Source: Immersiella caudata
Taxonomy: Eukaryota; Ascomycota; Sordariomycetes; Sordariales; Lasiosphaeriaceae
Assembly: GCA_030512335.1 (NCBI GenBank)
Contig: JAULSU010000003.1
Span: 1,054,001 to 1,118,000 of the forward strand
Reading direction: 5' to 3'
DNA length: 64,000 bases
Positions 21,309 through 32,362 of the stretch are shown here, one piece after another. Each line of letters starts with the position of its first letter. Positions within the stretch are counted from its first letter, which is position 1. The position numbers and the translations under genes are program-made. The notes beneath the pieces are model-generated. The model was not told the DNA's origin. It did not search any database and saw only the letters and a program-made list of their open reading frames with translations.

Positions 21309-22562
21309 CTACTGCGGAACCTCGCACTCCATAACACCTTCCAAGTCCCTAAAGTCCGGCGAATGCCAAATCTTCACCACGCGCAATCCCGATGATTCGA
21401 CCAAGTCTATCCACTGCTGCTTCGTCCGTTCCATCCCCGCTAACAGAGACATCATGGTGATGTCGGCCGCTGCCAAGAGGGGAGGACAATCCTTCTCGGG
21501 GATGATCGTTTCGTTAAGCAGGATCCGGGAGAAGCCAGGCTTCATGGCTGCAGCTGTGGCCTTGAGCAGCGTGCGGCATCTCTCATCCGGCCAGTCGTGC
21601 AGCACAAGCCGTGTGTAGTACAAGTACGCGCCCTTGATCGGCTGGGGTGTGAAGAAATCATGAACCATAGGTCGAATTCGAGAGTCGAGGTCCTTGGCTT
21701 TTGCAATCGTTCCCGGAAGGTCTTGCAGCACAAGTGGATCTGCTTCAGGATTCGCCGCGAGCAACTTCCGGACATGGAGACCGATGCCGCCGCCCAGATC
21801 GACCAGGAAGGGCGTCCCAGGCTCAGCACCAGATGACTTGAACGGATTCACCAAATGCTCCGTCACGGGAAACCACTCGAACCAGAACCGCAACCCAGCT
21901 TTGCTCCCCGTCATGCAGATGTTGAAGCGCTCGGCCTTGACGGGATCTTGATGGAGATATTCGAAGAAGTGCAGGTCGGTGCCAAGCGCATACTGGGCCG
22001 GGCCTCTGAGGTCGTCCGTGGGGTTCTTGTACCCGTGAGTCTTGAAGTACTCGGGCATACGGTTGCACGATCGGGCCGAGGCTTCGTACACATGAGCAGC
22101 AAAGGCCTCGATGTGCGGTACCACCATGGCGTGCGACATGCGAGTCGCGACATACTCTCGCGCACCGGATTCTTCGGCATATCCCGCCGCCGTCACAACT
22201 CTCATGATGCGGACAACAAGAACTTCTTCGGCGCCACACTGCGCGGCCAGTTCGGCCGACGATATGGGCTTCCCTGCGCGCTCCACAAGGATGTGGAAGA
22301 TACGCAGATCGACAGCCATGCGAACGGCGAATTGGCGCGGGGGTGTCTAAGTCAGGAGTCAACAAACAGTCCGCGGTTCCAACAGCAATCAACTCACCTC
22401 GAATATTTGCATAAAGGCAATCTGTTCAGGGGCCAGGACAACGCTCGGCAGATTCTTGGCCAACGCTAAAATCCGCTGACGGACTGCTGGCGAAAGCTGC
22501 TTGACCTGCTCGGGCTGTCCCGGCAGGTCTTCCAACACCTTGATGGCCGATTCGACATCCAT
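21309..22562 (-). CDS. SAM-dependent O-methyltransferase (COMT-like)
   Basis: Two exons (22562-22398 and 22346-21309; 51-bp intron) encode 400 residues. A winged-helix dimerisation region (RQFAVRMAVDLRIF, ELAAQCGAEEVLVVRIMR) precedes the methyltransferase fold. The SAM-binding motif FLVDLGGGIGLHV is at about residues 235-246, LVLQDLP follows, and the catalytic His is in VLHDWPDERC (His 305). C-terminal MERTKQQWIDLVESSGLRVVKIW is typical. Such enzymes methylate a hydroxyl of a small secondary metabolite; the cytosolic enzyme has no targeting signal. It lies 635 bp downstream of the terpene cyclase on the same strand, so a tailoring role in that pathway is a reasonable inference, not proof. Confidence 0.9.
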
Positions 22563-23197
22563 TCTCCAAAGAATCGAGTTGCAAAGCTGCCATCCAAAAG
22601 ACAAGCAGAAGGTACTGGCGACGGCCTATTATCGACAACTCGGCCCAGCCCCGCGCCGACTGCGGTGGCCGTTAGGTTCTACCGGTCGGACTTCCCCCAA
22701 AATGCTGATTGGCCATCGCCGAAATGTGCAGGCGAAATATTGTCTGGGCTGCAGGTGGCGCACTTGTACTCGGCTGAAGTTGTCGTGCACGGATATGCTA
22801 TTGGAGAGTTTGTCCGAAGGGTTGCAGCGGAATCAACGCTGTAACGCTGGTGGCTTGCCCAGCTGAACGTTGGGCTGGTTGGGCTGGTTGGGCTGAACAG
22901 TGGCTGTCATGTCACCATCAAGTTGTGCTGAGAAGCAAGACCGACCTCGAACACAACTTGTGTCTTTTCTGCTGTTGGCTCATCGCATCTTGGATTCTGC
23001 CGAATCGGGGCGCGAGAGTGGTCCGGATAACGGGTGCTGAGTCAGGGCCCAGACCCCTTCTCGGCACACCAGTCTCGTCTGTTATCTCAAATTACAAGGA
23101 TTCCATGCCAACCGAGCGCTCGGTTCCGCGGTTCTCAAATGCAGAAATGACAACTGAACTCCATTGGATCTCGAAACGCAACAAAAGTCAGCAAAAG
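22563..23197. other. Intergenic between cyclase and O-methyltransferase
   Basis: Presumed promoter of the O-methyltransferase. I looked for a prenyltransferase remnant downstream of the cyclase on the minus strand and saw none. A short GGGCTGGTT-type direct repeat occurs near 22870-22895. Confidence 0.45.
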
Positions 23198-24463
23198 CTA
23201 CAGATAGCGCTTCGATGGCTTCGAAACATCCAAGAACAGGCCCTGGATGGTGCCGACGAACCCCGAGAGAATGTTCCCAACCGCGCGAACAATAGATTCA
23301 AGAACTCCAAGGCTCTGCGAGTTCTCCAGGACAATGTTCATTGCCTTCCGCCGGGGTACACCATTTGCCATCCAATCCAGCTGACGGGGGTTGTGCGCTC
23401 TGTCTGGGTGGTATCTTGGGGCCCCGAGTGTCCAGACAATGTTCCCGCTGAGGATGTACTGGACCGACTCGATGAATATCTGCAGATCTTTCGACACATC
23501 AGTTCGTCGGCTTATATCGTCCACCGTCTGCAGATACTGCGCCACGTTTTCTTTTGTCATTTGCCGGCAGAGCTCCTTGGCCTCTCCCTCGCCAAGGCCA
23601 TACTCCTGCTGCACAACCCAAACAGCATTACACACATGGTCCTCCCCAATTTCTGCCGCGGCTGCACGCTCTTTGTCGATGGAGTAGAGGTCGTTCGTCA
23701 GACCGAGTGCAACCCAAGCCGGACGACAAAGTTCTGAACGTAGCTCATGCTCGTGAGCGGGGATGCGAAGCCCCATGGCGAAGATGGCAAGGCCGGTTAA
23801 GTACCTCGGTAGGGCGTTAGCACTCGTTTTGGAGGGAGCAACGCATCGACTAACATCTTCCCGACGTCTAGGATTCTGTACTCGAGATACTCCTCCAAGG
23901 TGTCAAACTTGGTGTGATTGCGCCGCCCAGCCCCTTTATCGAACCACTCGACCCACAATGCAAGGGTTTCAGCTGCTGGTACCGGATCCATGGCGAGCAT
24001 TTGCTGGGAGACCTTGGAAACCATCAGATGTCTTCCAGTGTCCCGCGATGCTTTGGCTAGACGACAAGCCTCTCGAGCCTCGTCGTTTTGTTCGTCCCCC
24101 TGAACAGCGTCAGCATCAGACCCCGATTCGCTGCATCAACAAGGGGCACACCTCTTTTTGATCAACCGCCTCGACGACATCGTCGTGGAGGAAGATGAAC
24201 TCATCAAAGTATGCCAGAACCTCCATTCTCTCGGGGATGATCTCTGGAAACGCCACTGACAGGAAGTTGTACTCGGGGCCTAAGCTCCCACAATACCGCT
24301 TTGAGACAGTGGGCGAGACATGGGTTCTCCAATCCCACTGACCACGAATGGCACCAAGGTCTTCCGTCTCCTGAGTTTTGTGGATACGAAGCGGTACACC
24401 TTCGCAAAGACCCGCTGTCTCGTACGTGGAAGGGTCAACGACGGAAGAATGCTGGTACTCCAT
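23198..24463 (-). CDS. Class I terpene cyclase, stand-alone
   Basis: Three exons (24463-24152, 24099-23855, 23804-23198; introns 52 and 50 bp, the second with a CTAAC branch) give 387 residues. The opening MEYQHSSVVDPSTYETAGLC and GLCEGVPLRIHK resemble the cyclase half of fungal chimeric di/sesterterpene synthases (fusicoccadiene-synthase type). The metal-binding DDxxE-type motif is FIFLHDDVVEA (residues 94-98 DDVVE). The second motif NDLYSIDKE gives Asn223, Ser227, Glu231, and the diphosphate-sensing Arg-Tyr pair is R316-Y317. The protein stops about 70 residues after that, with no prenyltransferase domain. Likely reaction: ionisation and cyclisation of GGPP or GFPP. Product cannot be predicted. 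It shares a divergent promoter region with the P450. Confidence 0.93.
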
Positions 24464-25326
24464 GGTCTGCCAAAACCTGCACTGAGAGCTGCCAACAAGC
24501 ATTAGGAAGTTCACTGCTATTACCTCTTTTATGCGTCTGCTTTCGTATCTTCTTTCTGCCAAGATTGACACACGCCCGATCCCTGGTTCCTTTCCAACCG
24601 AGTTTCCGATGACAAAGGTAGGTACCTGAGGTGCCGTATCCGTTCCCGCTCTGACTAAGAGACGCGTAGCGGGTTGCATCTGGAGATCTGGCTTGGCAAA
24701 CCCCTCCCGCGTTGCGCATAACCGGCTTAGACCCCATTGGTGCGTTCAGTCAAAACTATTAATTGACATGGGTCCTGAGATCTCCGGATGTTGTTCGGCC
24801 CTTTCCGACAGGGTCCATAAGTCATAGATTTGTCGCCGGCTTTGCTACACTATGCAAGATAGCTTCCGCAGCAGACTTCCCCTCGATGATGCCTTCAGCA
24901 CTCTATGCAAGATAGCCAGTGCGTCGGTGTTTCGGCAGCGGATCAACCAGAATGAGGGGGTGTCCGAGACGGCGACACGGAGCTGTTTCTCACCGAACCT
25001 ATCGTTTCTCGATCTATGATCTAACGCCTAGGAAACACCAAGTCGATAATCTCGGCTTGGAGAGGGACGCCTTTGCAGTATCGCCGAAGTCGTCTATCTT
25101 CAATCAACACAATACATCAGGAACCCGGGTCATTTATCGCAACGGACGGCAGATGAACTGAGGGCTCAAATCCTCACCTCAGCTATGGGCCCCAAGCCAG
25201 GAGAACAGAGACGAGTTCTGCTTACTAGTATGACCTCTCCTCTCCGCCCCTCGGCTCCTCAAACCCCTGAGCCATTGCCACTGAGCACCAATTTCTGTCT
25301 GTTTTCCCAACCATCCGCAAGTCAAG
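24464..25326. promoter_or_regulatory. Divergent intergenic region of terpene cyclase and P450
   Basis: An 863-bp region from which the cyclase (minus) and P450 (plus) are transcribed in opposite directions, a layout that favours co-regulation. A direct repeat with CTATGCAAGATAGC occurs at about 24851-24864 and 24903-24916. I cannot assign a transcription factor to it. Confidence 0.45.
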
Positions 25327-27371
25327 ATGTCGAGCGGTTACCTCGTTTGGTCGCGTTCGCTGGCTGACACCGGCCAACTTAGCCCATCCAAGCTGATCAC
25401 CGACCATTGGGGGAAGTTGCTCATTGCCATCCCGATCTATTTCATCCTCTACACCGTTTTCTTGGCTGTTTACCGCCTTACCTTCCATCCGTTGGCCAAT
25501 TTTCCTGGTCCAAAGTTCACCGCCGCCTCTGGCTGGTTCGAGTTCTATCACGATGTCATTCGCAGAGGGCAATTCGTCTATGCTGTCGCCAAGATGCACG
25601 AGGAATATGGTAACCGCCCCAGCGCTGCTTGCACCGATACCCAGCTAAAGCTTCTAGGTCCCATCATCCGCATCAACCCTTGGGAGATATCCGTCCGTGA
25701 CCCCGACTTCTACAACACGCTCTACGTTGCGGGCTCACAACGCCGAACCGAGATCTTTCCCCAGCTGCGGGATGGCATCGGTATTGACGGTATGTCAACA
25801 CTTTTCATTCTTCTCTAGTCGTGACTGACCCCATAACTAGGCTCGCACGCTGTTGCCAAGGATCACGATTTCCACCGGATGAGGAGGAAGCCTCTTGACC
25901 CCTTCTTCTCCCGCCAAACAGTGCAGAAATATGAGGAGATGATCGTCGAAGAAGTCAATCTCATTGAGAACAAAATTGCCTCCTACAAGGGGACTGGCAA
26001 GCCCATCACGATGGATTACGTCTCTGCTGCCATGACGGGAGACCTCATCGTCAAGATTTGCCTTGCCAACCCCCCATCGTTTGCTGACGAAGAGGACTTT
26101 GCGCCCGACTGGTGTGACTCTCTCACATCTTCTCCTTCTCGGCTCCTTGCTGACGTACTTCCCAGGTACCACAGCCTCTACAGCTTCTTCGGCCTTCTCG
26201 CTCTCTACACAAACTTCACCTTCCTCATTGGGTAATACCCTCCCTCGTCCTGACTGCTCCTCCATCTCACTGACAAAGCATCGCCAGTTGGATGCGACGT
26301 GTCCCCCGTGATGTCCTTTTCCGTATCATCCCTTTCGCCGCACGCTACCGCGCCTTCTGCGAGGTTCGCCCCCCCCCCCCCCCTTCCCCCTTTTTTTCCC
26401 ACCTACCCCACCCTCTCCAAACTAACACCCTGCCAGCTCACCAAAACCCTCATCCTCAAAGCCAAATCCGCCCCTCCCACATCCAAGCCTATCCTCTCCT
26501 CAGGCACACCCACCCTCATGGAACACCTCATGGCCTGGGACATGCCCGAGTCAGAGAAGACCATTGATCGCCTGACAGGCGAGTTCATCTCCATCCTGTC
26601 GGCGGGCACCTTCACCACGGCGCGCACGCTGGTGACGATTGTGTACTACGTCGTGGCGCATCCGGAGGTGGGAGACAAATTGACGGAGTCGGTGAGGGAG
26701 GTTATGAAGGATTATCCGGAGAGGATGCCGAAGTGGTCGGATTTGGAGAAGATTCCGTACTTGGCGGCTGTGATTAGGGAGGGATTGAGGTGTGTCTTTT
26801 TTTCTTTTGTGGATGTTGTGATGGCGATGCTAATGTGGGCGTGTGCAGGGTGAGTCCCGGGACGTTGAGGCGGGTTGTGAGGTGTTCGCCGGATGTGGAG
26901 TTGCGGTATGGGGATTGGGTCATTCCGAAGAGTGTGAGTCTCAGCCTGGCAACCAAGGCATTGACGATAGCTGACACAGCACCTAGGTGCCAACGAGCAT
27001 GAGCGCTTACATGCTGCACTCGGACCCAAACGTCTACCATGATCCAAAGAGCTTCAAGCCGGAGAGATGGCTTGGCGACTACGACAAGCAGATGGATCGG
27101 AATTTCATTCCCTTCTCCAAGGGGTCGAGAAGCTGTCTTGGCATCAAGTTAGTGACACCTCTTGCATGTTGTCCGGTGCGATCACTAATACCTCTTGAAC
27201 AATAGTCTAGCCTACGCCGAACTGTTCATCACACTTGCCATCTTGTTCCGCCCGGGAGCTCCGAAGTTGAGACTCTACCAGACCGACGAGTCCGACGTCT
27301 ATCCGAGCATGGACTTGTTCATCGTTGCGCCCAAGGCTGACAGCAAGGGTTGTCGTGTGACTGTCGAGTGA
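25327..27371 (+). CDS. Cytochrome P450 monooxygenase
   Basis: Eight exons (25327-25609, 25658-25789, 25841-26231, 26288-26363, 26437-26789, 26849-26933, 26987-27147, 27206-27371) give 548 residues. An N-terminal membrane anchor (LLIAIPIYFILYTVFLAVY) is followed by the Pro-rich hinge HPLANFPGPK, typical of ER-bound class II enzymes. The I-helix region has the unusual form ILSAGTFTTARTL, the ExxR motif is E409-R412 (REGLR), then FKPERW and the haem loop FIPFSKGSRSCLGI with ligand Cys 490. Intron four contains a C homopolymer. Divergent to the terpene cyclase, so oxidation of the cyclised terpene is the likely role. Pairing with a reductase encoded elsewhere is required. Confidence 0.93.
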
Positions 27372-28148
27372 TGGGGCACTCGAGGACAATCGCAGGGGGG
27401 TGACGGGGGTTGAGAGTTGGTCACCTGTGCCGATATACGGCCCGATGTGCCGAGTTCTGCTTGAATCGGGATTGCAAGCCCGGTTTCTTTTGCTTAGCAG
27501 TAAAAACGGTGGTCAAAGCTTAGAAATTGACATTCAGGGCTCTTGCGGCGCAGCCTTCGTCATGCCAAGCATCAACCCCTTTTTGAGCCCCATTGATCGC
27601 CAAGACCCTACCCATGATCCTCCCTTTCTGCCTTGGCTGTGCGTATTCCACCCTTTGTTCTCATCCCCTGACCCGCGCCGCTGTTAGTTCGTCATCCTAC
27701 CCAGGGAAAAGCACGGCACAACGCCTACAAAATTTCGCCATTCTTCCATTGAAGGGGGTTATGACGGTTGCATCGGGGCGTATCACAATCGCTAGGGCTG
27801 ATCTCGGACTCTGAGCGGCGCAGATTAAAGGCCTTTCACTAAGAGTCGTCTGATCTGACACCCAGCATCCAGAACCAGGAACCGGGACCATGGGTAGCCC
27901 GGAAACCGTTGGGCGCATGACATGCTGTGGCGCATGTGGTGGTAGGGCAGGACGAAGAATTGGTGCCGTGGAAGCATGGAAGGAATCCTGTCAGAATGCG
28001 ATTGCCTAGGGTTCAACACTGGGTTGTGTTGCAAAAGTTATAAGTATCGACCTGGTTAGTACTTTTGATAGTTCCGTGAAACGAGACAGTGCGACACTCG
28101 CTCTCTAGACCATCATACCAGTCTTTACTGCAGGATCCTTTCGCCAAT
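27372..28148. other. Intergenic; tyrosinase promoter
   Basis: No gene seen. A TATAAGT element at 28039-28045, about 105 bp before the tyrosinase ATG, may be its TATA box. Confidence 0.4.
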
Positions 28149-29998
28149 ATGTGGCTCTCACACCTCGGCGCTCTCGTAGCGCTATCATCTATCCCCTGGG
28201 TTGGCGCCCAACGTCTAGTGGGCATCAAAGCTGGCGTTAACCCGACGACTGGGGAGAGACCGGCCCGGTTGAACATTGACGACCTCATGAAGAATGGCCC
28301 ACAATGGTGAGCTGGAAGTTACCATTGCTCCAAGTCGTATATTGATTCAAGAAAGGGACCTCTTCATCCAGGCTCTGGCGGCCGTCCACGCAGCCGATGA
28401 GAGTGACTGGACTTCGTGGTATCAGATTGCCGGTATGTTCACTATCCACCCCTGACAGGCAGAGCCCGGAGCTAAAACATCAGCTTCAGGCATCCACGGC
28501 ATTCCCTTCAAGGCATACAACGGGAATGAAATGGTCCCCGGTGGTGCCAGAACCGGATACTGCCCTCACGGCGAACTGACCTTCATCACCTGGCACCGCC
28601 CCTATCTCGCTCTCCTCGAACAGACAATCCACGCCCACGCCACCCGAATCGCCGCCCAATACCCCCCTTCCTCCTCCGCCACTTACAAATCCGCCGCCGA
28701 AACCCTCCGCCTCCCCTTCTGGGACTGGGCCAACCCCTCCACCCCGACCGCACCCCCCATCACCACCGAGCCCTCCATCACCATCACCACCCCCTCGGGC
28801 CCCTCCACCTTCCCCAACCCCCTCTACTCCTACCCCTTCCAAACCTTCCCCTTCACCGACCCGGACTTTCTCGACCGCGACCTCACCGACTACCCCGCCA
28901 CCAAGCGCTGCATCAACATGACCCTCGGTCCCCCCGGGGTCAACGACTTCGCCCTCTCGCAAAACTACCTCCGCGATCAATCCAGCTCCGTCCGCAACAA
29001 CGTCTACAAAACCTTCACCCAAGCCACAAACTTCATCGACATGGCGTCCACCTCCGGGTCCGGCGGTCGCAGTTTTGAGAACCCGCATAATAGTGTCCAC
29101 CAGAGCATCGGCGGCGGACGGATAGGAGGTATGAGCGGGCATATCAAACCTACCGAGTGGGCAGCGTTTGATCCTATTTTCTGGCTGCACCACGCGAACG
29201 TGGATCGGCAGTTTGCAATGTGGCAGGCGATTTACTTTGAGAATTCCATGTGGACTGGGAGTGTGAACGGGCACCCTACGTTCGGCTCGGATGGGAGGGG
29301 GATCACGGCGGATAGTCCGTTGCGGCCGTTTGTGGATGGGGAGGGGAAGGATTGGACGAGTAGGCGGGTCGAGGGGACGAGGGAGTTGGGGTATACGTAT
29401 GAGGGGGTGGAGGAGTGGAAGGGGACGAAGGAGGAGGTGAGGGAGAGGGTGAGGGAGATGGTGAATCGGTTGTATGGACCGCAGCAGGTGGCGGCGAAGG
29501 GGAGGAGGGTTGCGAAGAGGCAGGGAGTGGGGAAGGAGTATTCGGCGTTGGTCAAGGTGGATCGGGAGGATAAAGGGTTGGAGTTGCCGTGCAGTGTGAG
29601 GGTGTTTGTGGGAGAGAGGCTGGCGGGTGAGTTGTCGTTGCTGAGCATGCCCATGGTTGGGACGGCGTTTGCAAATGTTCCGTTGCAAGAGGCGCTGGAG
29701 GAGGCTGGGGTGCCGCTGGATAAGACTGCACCTGAGGTTGTTGCGGCGGTGAAGGAGAAGATGCGGGTGGAGGTGATTTCGGTAAGTTTGCCCCCTCTGA
29801 CCCCCCTTTTGTTGTTTGCCGGCGAGGAAGCTAACCTAGCAACAACAGGGCCGTGGAATCATTCAGCCCACGACGCTGCAGAGCTTGGCCATTGAGATTC
29901 AGGACCGTGACTTCACTCCCAGCAATTCGGCAACCGAGTTCCCAAAGTATGGGGAAAGCACCAGCTGGCCCGTAGACATCGAAGACGTCAAAATCTAG
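28149..29998 (+). CDS. Secreted tyrosinase (type 3 copper oxidase)
   Basis: Four exons (28149-28306, 28356-28432, 28490-29781, 29849-29998), 558 residues. A signal peptide (MWLSHLGALVALSSIPWVGAQ) directs it outside the cell. Copper A ligands appear as His81 in GIHG, His105 in GYCPHGE and His114 in WHRPYL; Cys103 next to His105 can form the thioether bridge usual in fungal tyrosinases. Copper B shows NPHNSVHQ (His278, His282) and FWLHHANVDR. LGYTYEGV supplies the Tyr-x-Tyr motif, after which comes a C-terminal domain that in relatives covers the active site until proteolysis. Reaction: ortho-hydroxylation or oxidation of phenols to quinones, for melanin or metabolite chemistry. It follows the P450 by 0.8 kb; membership in the terpene cluster is unproven. 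Confidence 0.93.
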
Positions 29999-30131
29999 CA
30001 TTGAAAGAAGTTGACAATTTGGGGGTATTGGGCACCGCGTCTGGTGTAGCTGTAACGAAAACATTAGGAGTGGAATAGAGAATCAATCCCTAAAAACTAG
30101 CTGTTGTGCACTAGTTCTTGACTTCCAATCA

Positions 30132-30936
30132 TCAAGACTCCTCCCCGATCACTCTTCCACCGACCACTTGGATGCTCTCTGCTATGCCCTCTAGGCTCGC
30201 GAAGCGCGAAGCGTCCAGTAAGTTCTTATGCTGTGCCGGTACCTCCCCGTCTGCAACGGTCTTCTTCAGGTCCCGTAGACCAGCTAGAGCCCCGTCGAGC
30301 TTGGCTGCGTGATAGGCTCGCCAAGCTGGTGGTATAGCTAAGGCGAGACCCCCAGCAATGGCACCCGCTGCTGAGGCACCGACAATGACGGCCGAAGACC
30401 TGGAGGCGGCAGCAAGGCAACATGCTATTGTCCTAATAGGCCGAAGCAAGCGGTTGTGAGCAACTGTTGTCAGTCCTCGGTGGGATGCGGCAGTCAACCT
30501 ACCAGATGGCTGTCCTGGTTGGGATGCTTGAGTCGTGGATCGAGGTGTTGTAGGCTTGCTGGAGGTAAACGGCGATGTCTTCCATGACGATGAGCTCGCG
30601 GAGGATGGTGTCGCGGTAGATTTTGAGCTGTACCATGTTGGCATTGCTCAATTCAGGTGACAGCGGCTGGTCGATGGTCCCGTAGTCTAGCGAGGATGCA
30701 TCCGCCGTGATGGCGTCCATGCATTCATAGTAGAGATTCAGGTAGTATTCGGCAGAACTTCTTCGAACCTCGAACTCGGTCCATATCTTGTCGCCAGTCG
30801 ACGCGGTTCGCCAGCCTCTGCTGTTGTTGAGCTGCGGCGATGCTGAGGTTCCGTCCGAATACGCGAGTGCATCCTCGTCGCTCGAGAGCAGCGTGTTTCG
30901 TGCACGATGCGGCGGTTGCAAACTCGGCGAGGCCAT
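30132..30936 (-). CDS. Unrecognised protein with helical region and Gly/Ala-rich membrane segment
   Basis: Two exons (30936-30503 and 30432-30132; 70-bp intron) give 244 residues. I recognise no family. The first 50 residues are polar; residues about 50-140 look helical (AEYYLNLYYECMDAI, VQLKIYRDTILRELIVMEDI). A hydrophobic Gly/Ala/Ser-rich stretch follows at about 143-178 with SSAVIVGASAAGAIAGG, a small-residue pattern like a glycine zipper. The tail is amphipathic. The neighbour at 32363-33445 has a similar layout and a similar SAVIGASAG segment. Its 3' end is 133 bp from the tyrosinase gene on the other strand. Function unknown. Confidence 0.65.
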
Positions 30937-32362
30937 TTCTCGTTCAAATCATCGGTCCGAGCGGTTGACGCAAACACGGTGGGTGTGAATTGTGGAAGCC
31001 TGACTGAGTTTTCGCAGTGGTAGCGTGTTGAAATGAGGGAGTGCAAGAGGGGTTCGAGCACGTGGCACGGTCTTGGCATCAGCCCTGAGAGCGTGTCTCG
31101 ATTGGAAAGAACGAGTGCGCGCCCCAAACCCCTCTCAAAAACCTCTTCCTCGGGCTCCCAAGGCCCAGAAACTCACGCCGGTGCGATGTATTTTGCCACA
31201 TTTCTTCCGGAGCGTTGCACGAAACCATTTGCACAACTCGCGCCGGCCTCAGGGCTGGCCCGAGTGCTGGACATGAAAGCTTGATGCGGCCAACCGTCTG
31301 TTAGCCATCGGGATGAAATGCAGCGGGAGGGTGCCCAGCGAAAATGCATTTCCAGCTTTGGGTTTGCCAGAGCGGCCCCCAGACCACTTGGCAACGCGCA
31401 TTTTCCGGCGGTGTCACATCACGAATGCAAGACAGGACCAATCGCCCCCCAGTTTCGAACCAGCAACGAGAGACTCAGCCTCCATCTCAGGCTCCATTGC
31501 AGCGGCCGGGTGTCTCGACACCGCAAGGCTCTCAAAATGCCGTTTTCCCCGTACAAAGTCGGGATTTCCATCCAGGTTCCCTCTCGACTGAAAAGCCCCG
31601 TGCAGGCCGGAGTGTCCAACATTGGGCCAGCTTTCCCCGGGCCTCCAGAGTTCCTCGACCCTCATCCACGACATCCTGGCGGCGCGGCAAATCGAGCATG
31701 GATACGCAACAGTGCGTGACGGTTGTACCAACTCACCGTCTTCAAGTCTGGCATTACTCCCACAGGCGGCAAAACTATGAAGACAACGCATTGCTCTCCC
31801 GAACCCTGGAGTCGGAACCCGAGGCCATGAAGGGCTGGGTCCCACAGGCAGTGAAACCAACTAAAGGCGAACAAGAATCTTGTGGGCATTATTTTCCCCT
31901 TGAGGTGCGTGATAACGTTTGGCGATTCGCTGCAAACCAATACTCTGACAAGCCCAAAGGTTGATCTGGTGTTTCTTCCGCCAAAGCCTCAGTCGACGTT
32001 CAGTCTATTCAGATCCGCTAGCTCACGGGGGCACCTCAGTGACCCCATTTCCGACCTGGCAGAGATTTTTTGTGCCACCCTGCCAGCCGTCATCAAGAGA
32101 TACTTCGAAGTCAGGCATGGCGAGCCGCATCAACTTGTTCTCTTCCCCACAGAGAACGCGTTATCCGATGCCGACAATAACAAAAATACCCACGTCGTGG
32201 TGCTCAAATCGCTTGCTGTGTCGTGCACAACAACTATAGTGCCTGCCGCGATTCCCCCGACCGGCGTGCCCGCAGAGATGTAGGTTCTCTTTTCCCAACT
32301 GCTGACGAACAACGCTCAGTGAGCGTGGGCTGACTTTGCTGCTTCATAGCTGTCGCTCCGCC
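30937..32362. other. 1.4 kb divergent intergenic stretch, no supported gene
   Basis: Lies between two divergently transcribed unrecognised genes. Several overlapping open frames (for example 31344-31964) show no motif or splice logic. Confidence 0.35.

Noticed and set aside
22850..23737. A 295-residue open frame on the plus strand
   Set aside because: Antisense to the terpene cyclase third exon, whose motifs and exon phases are clear on the minus strand.
31344..31964. A 206-residue plus-strand open frame
   Set aside because: Polar, repetitive-looking text with no recognisable domain, and it overlaps other frames of equal length.
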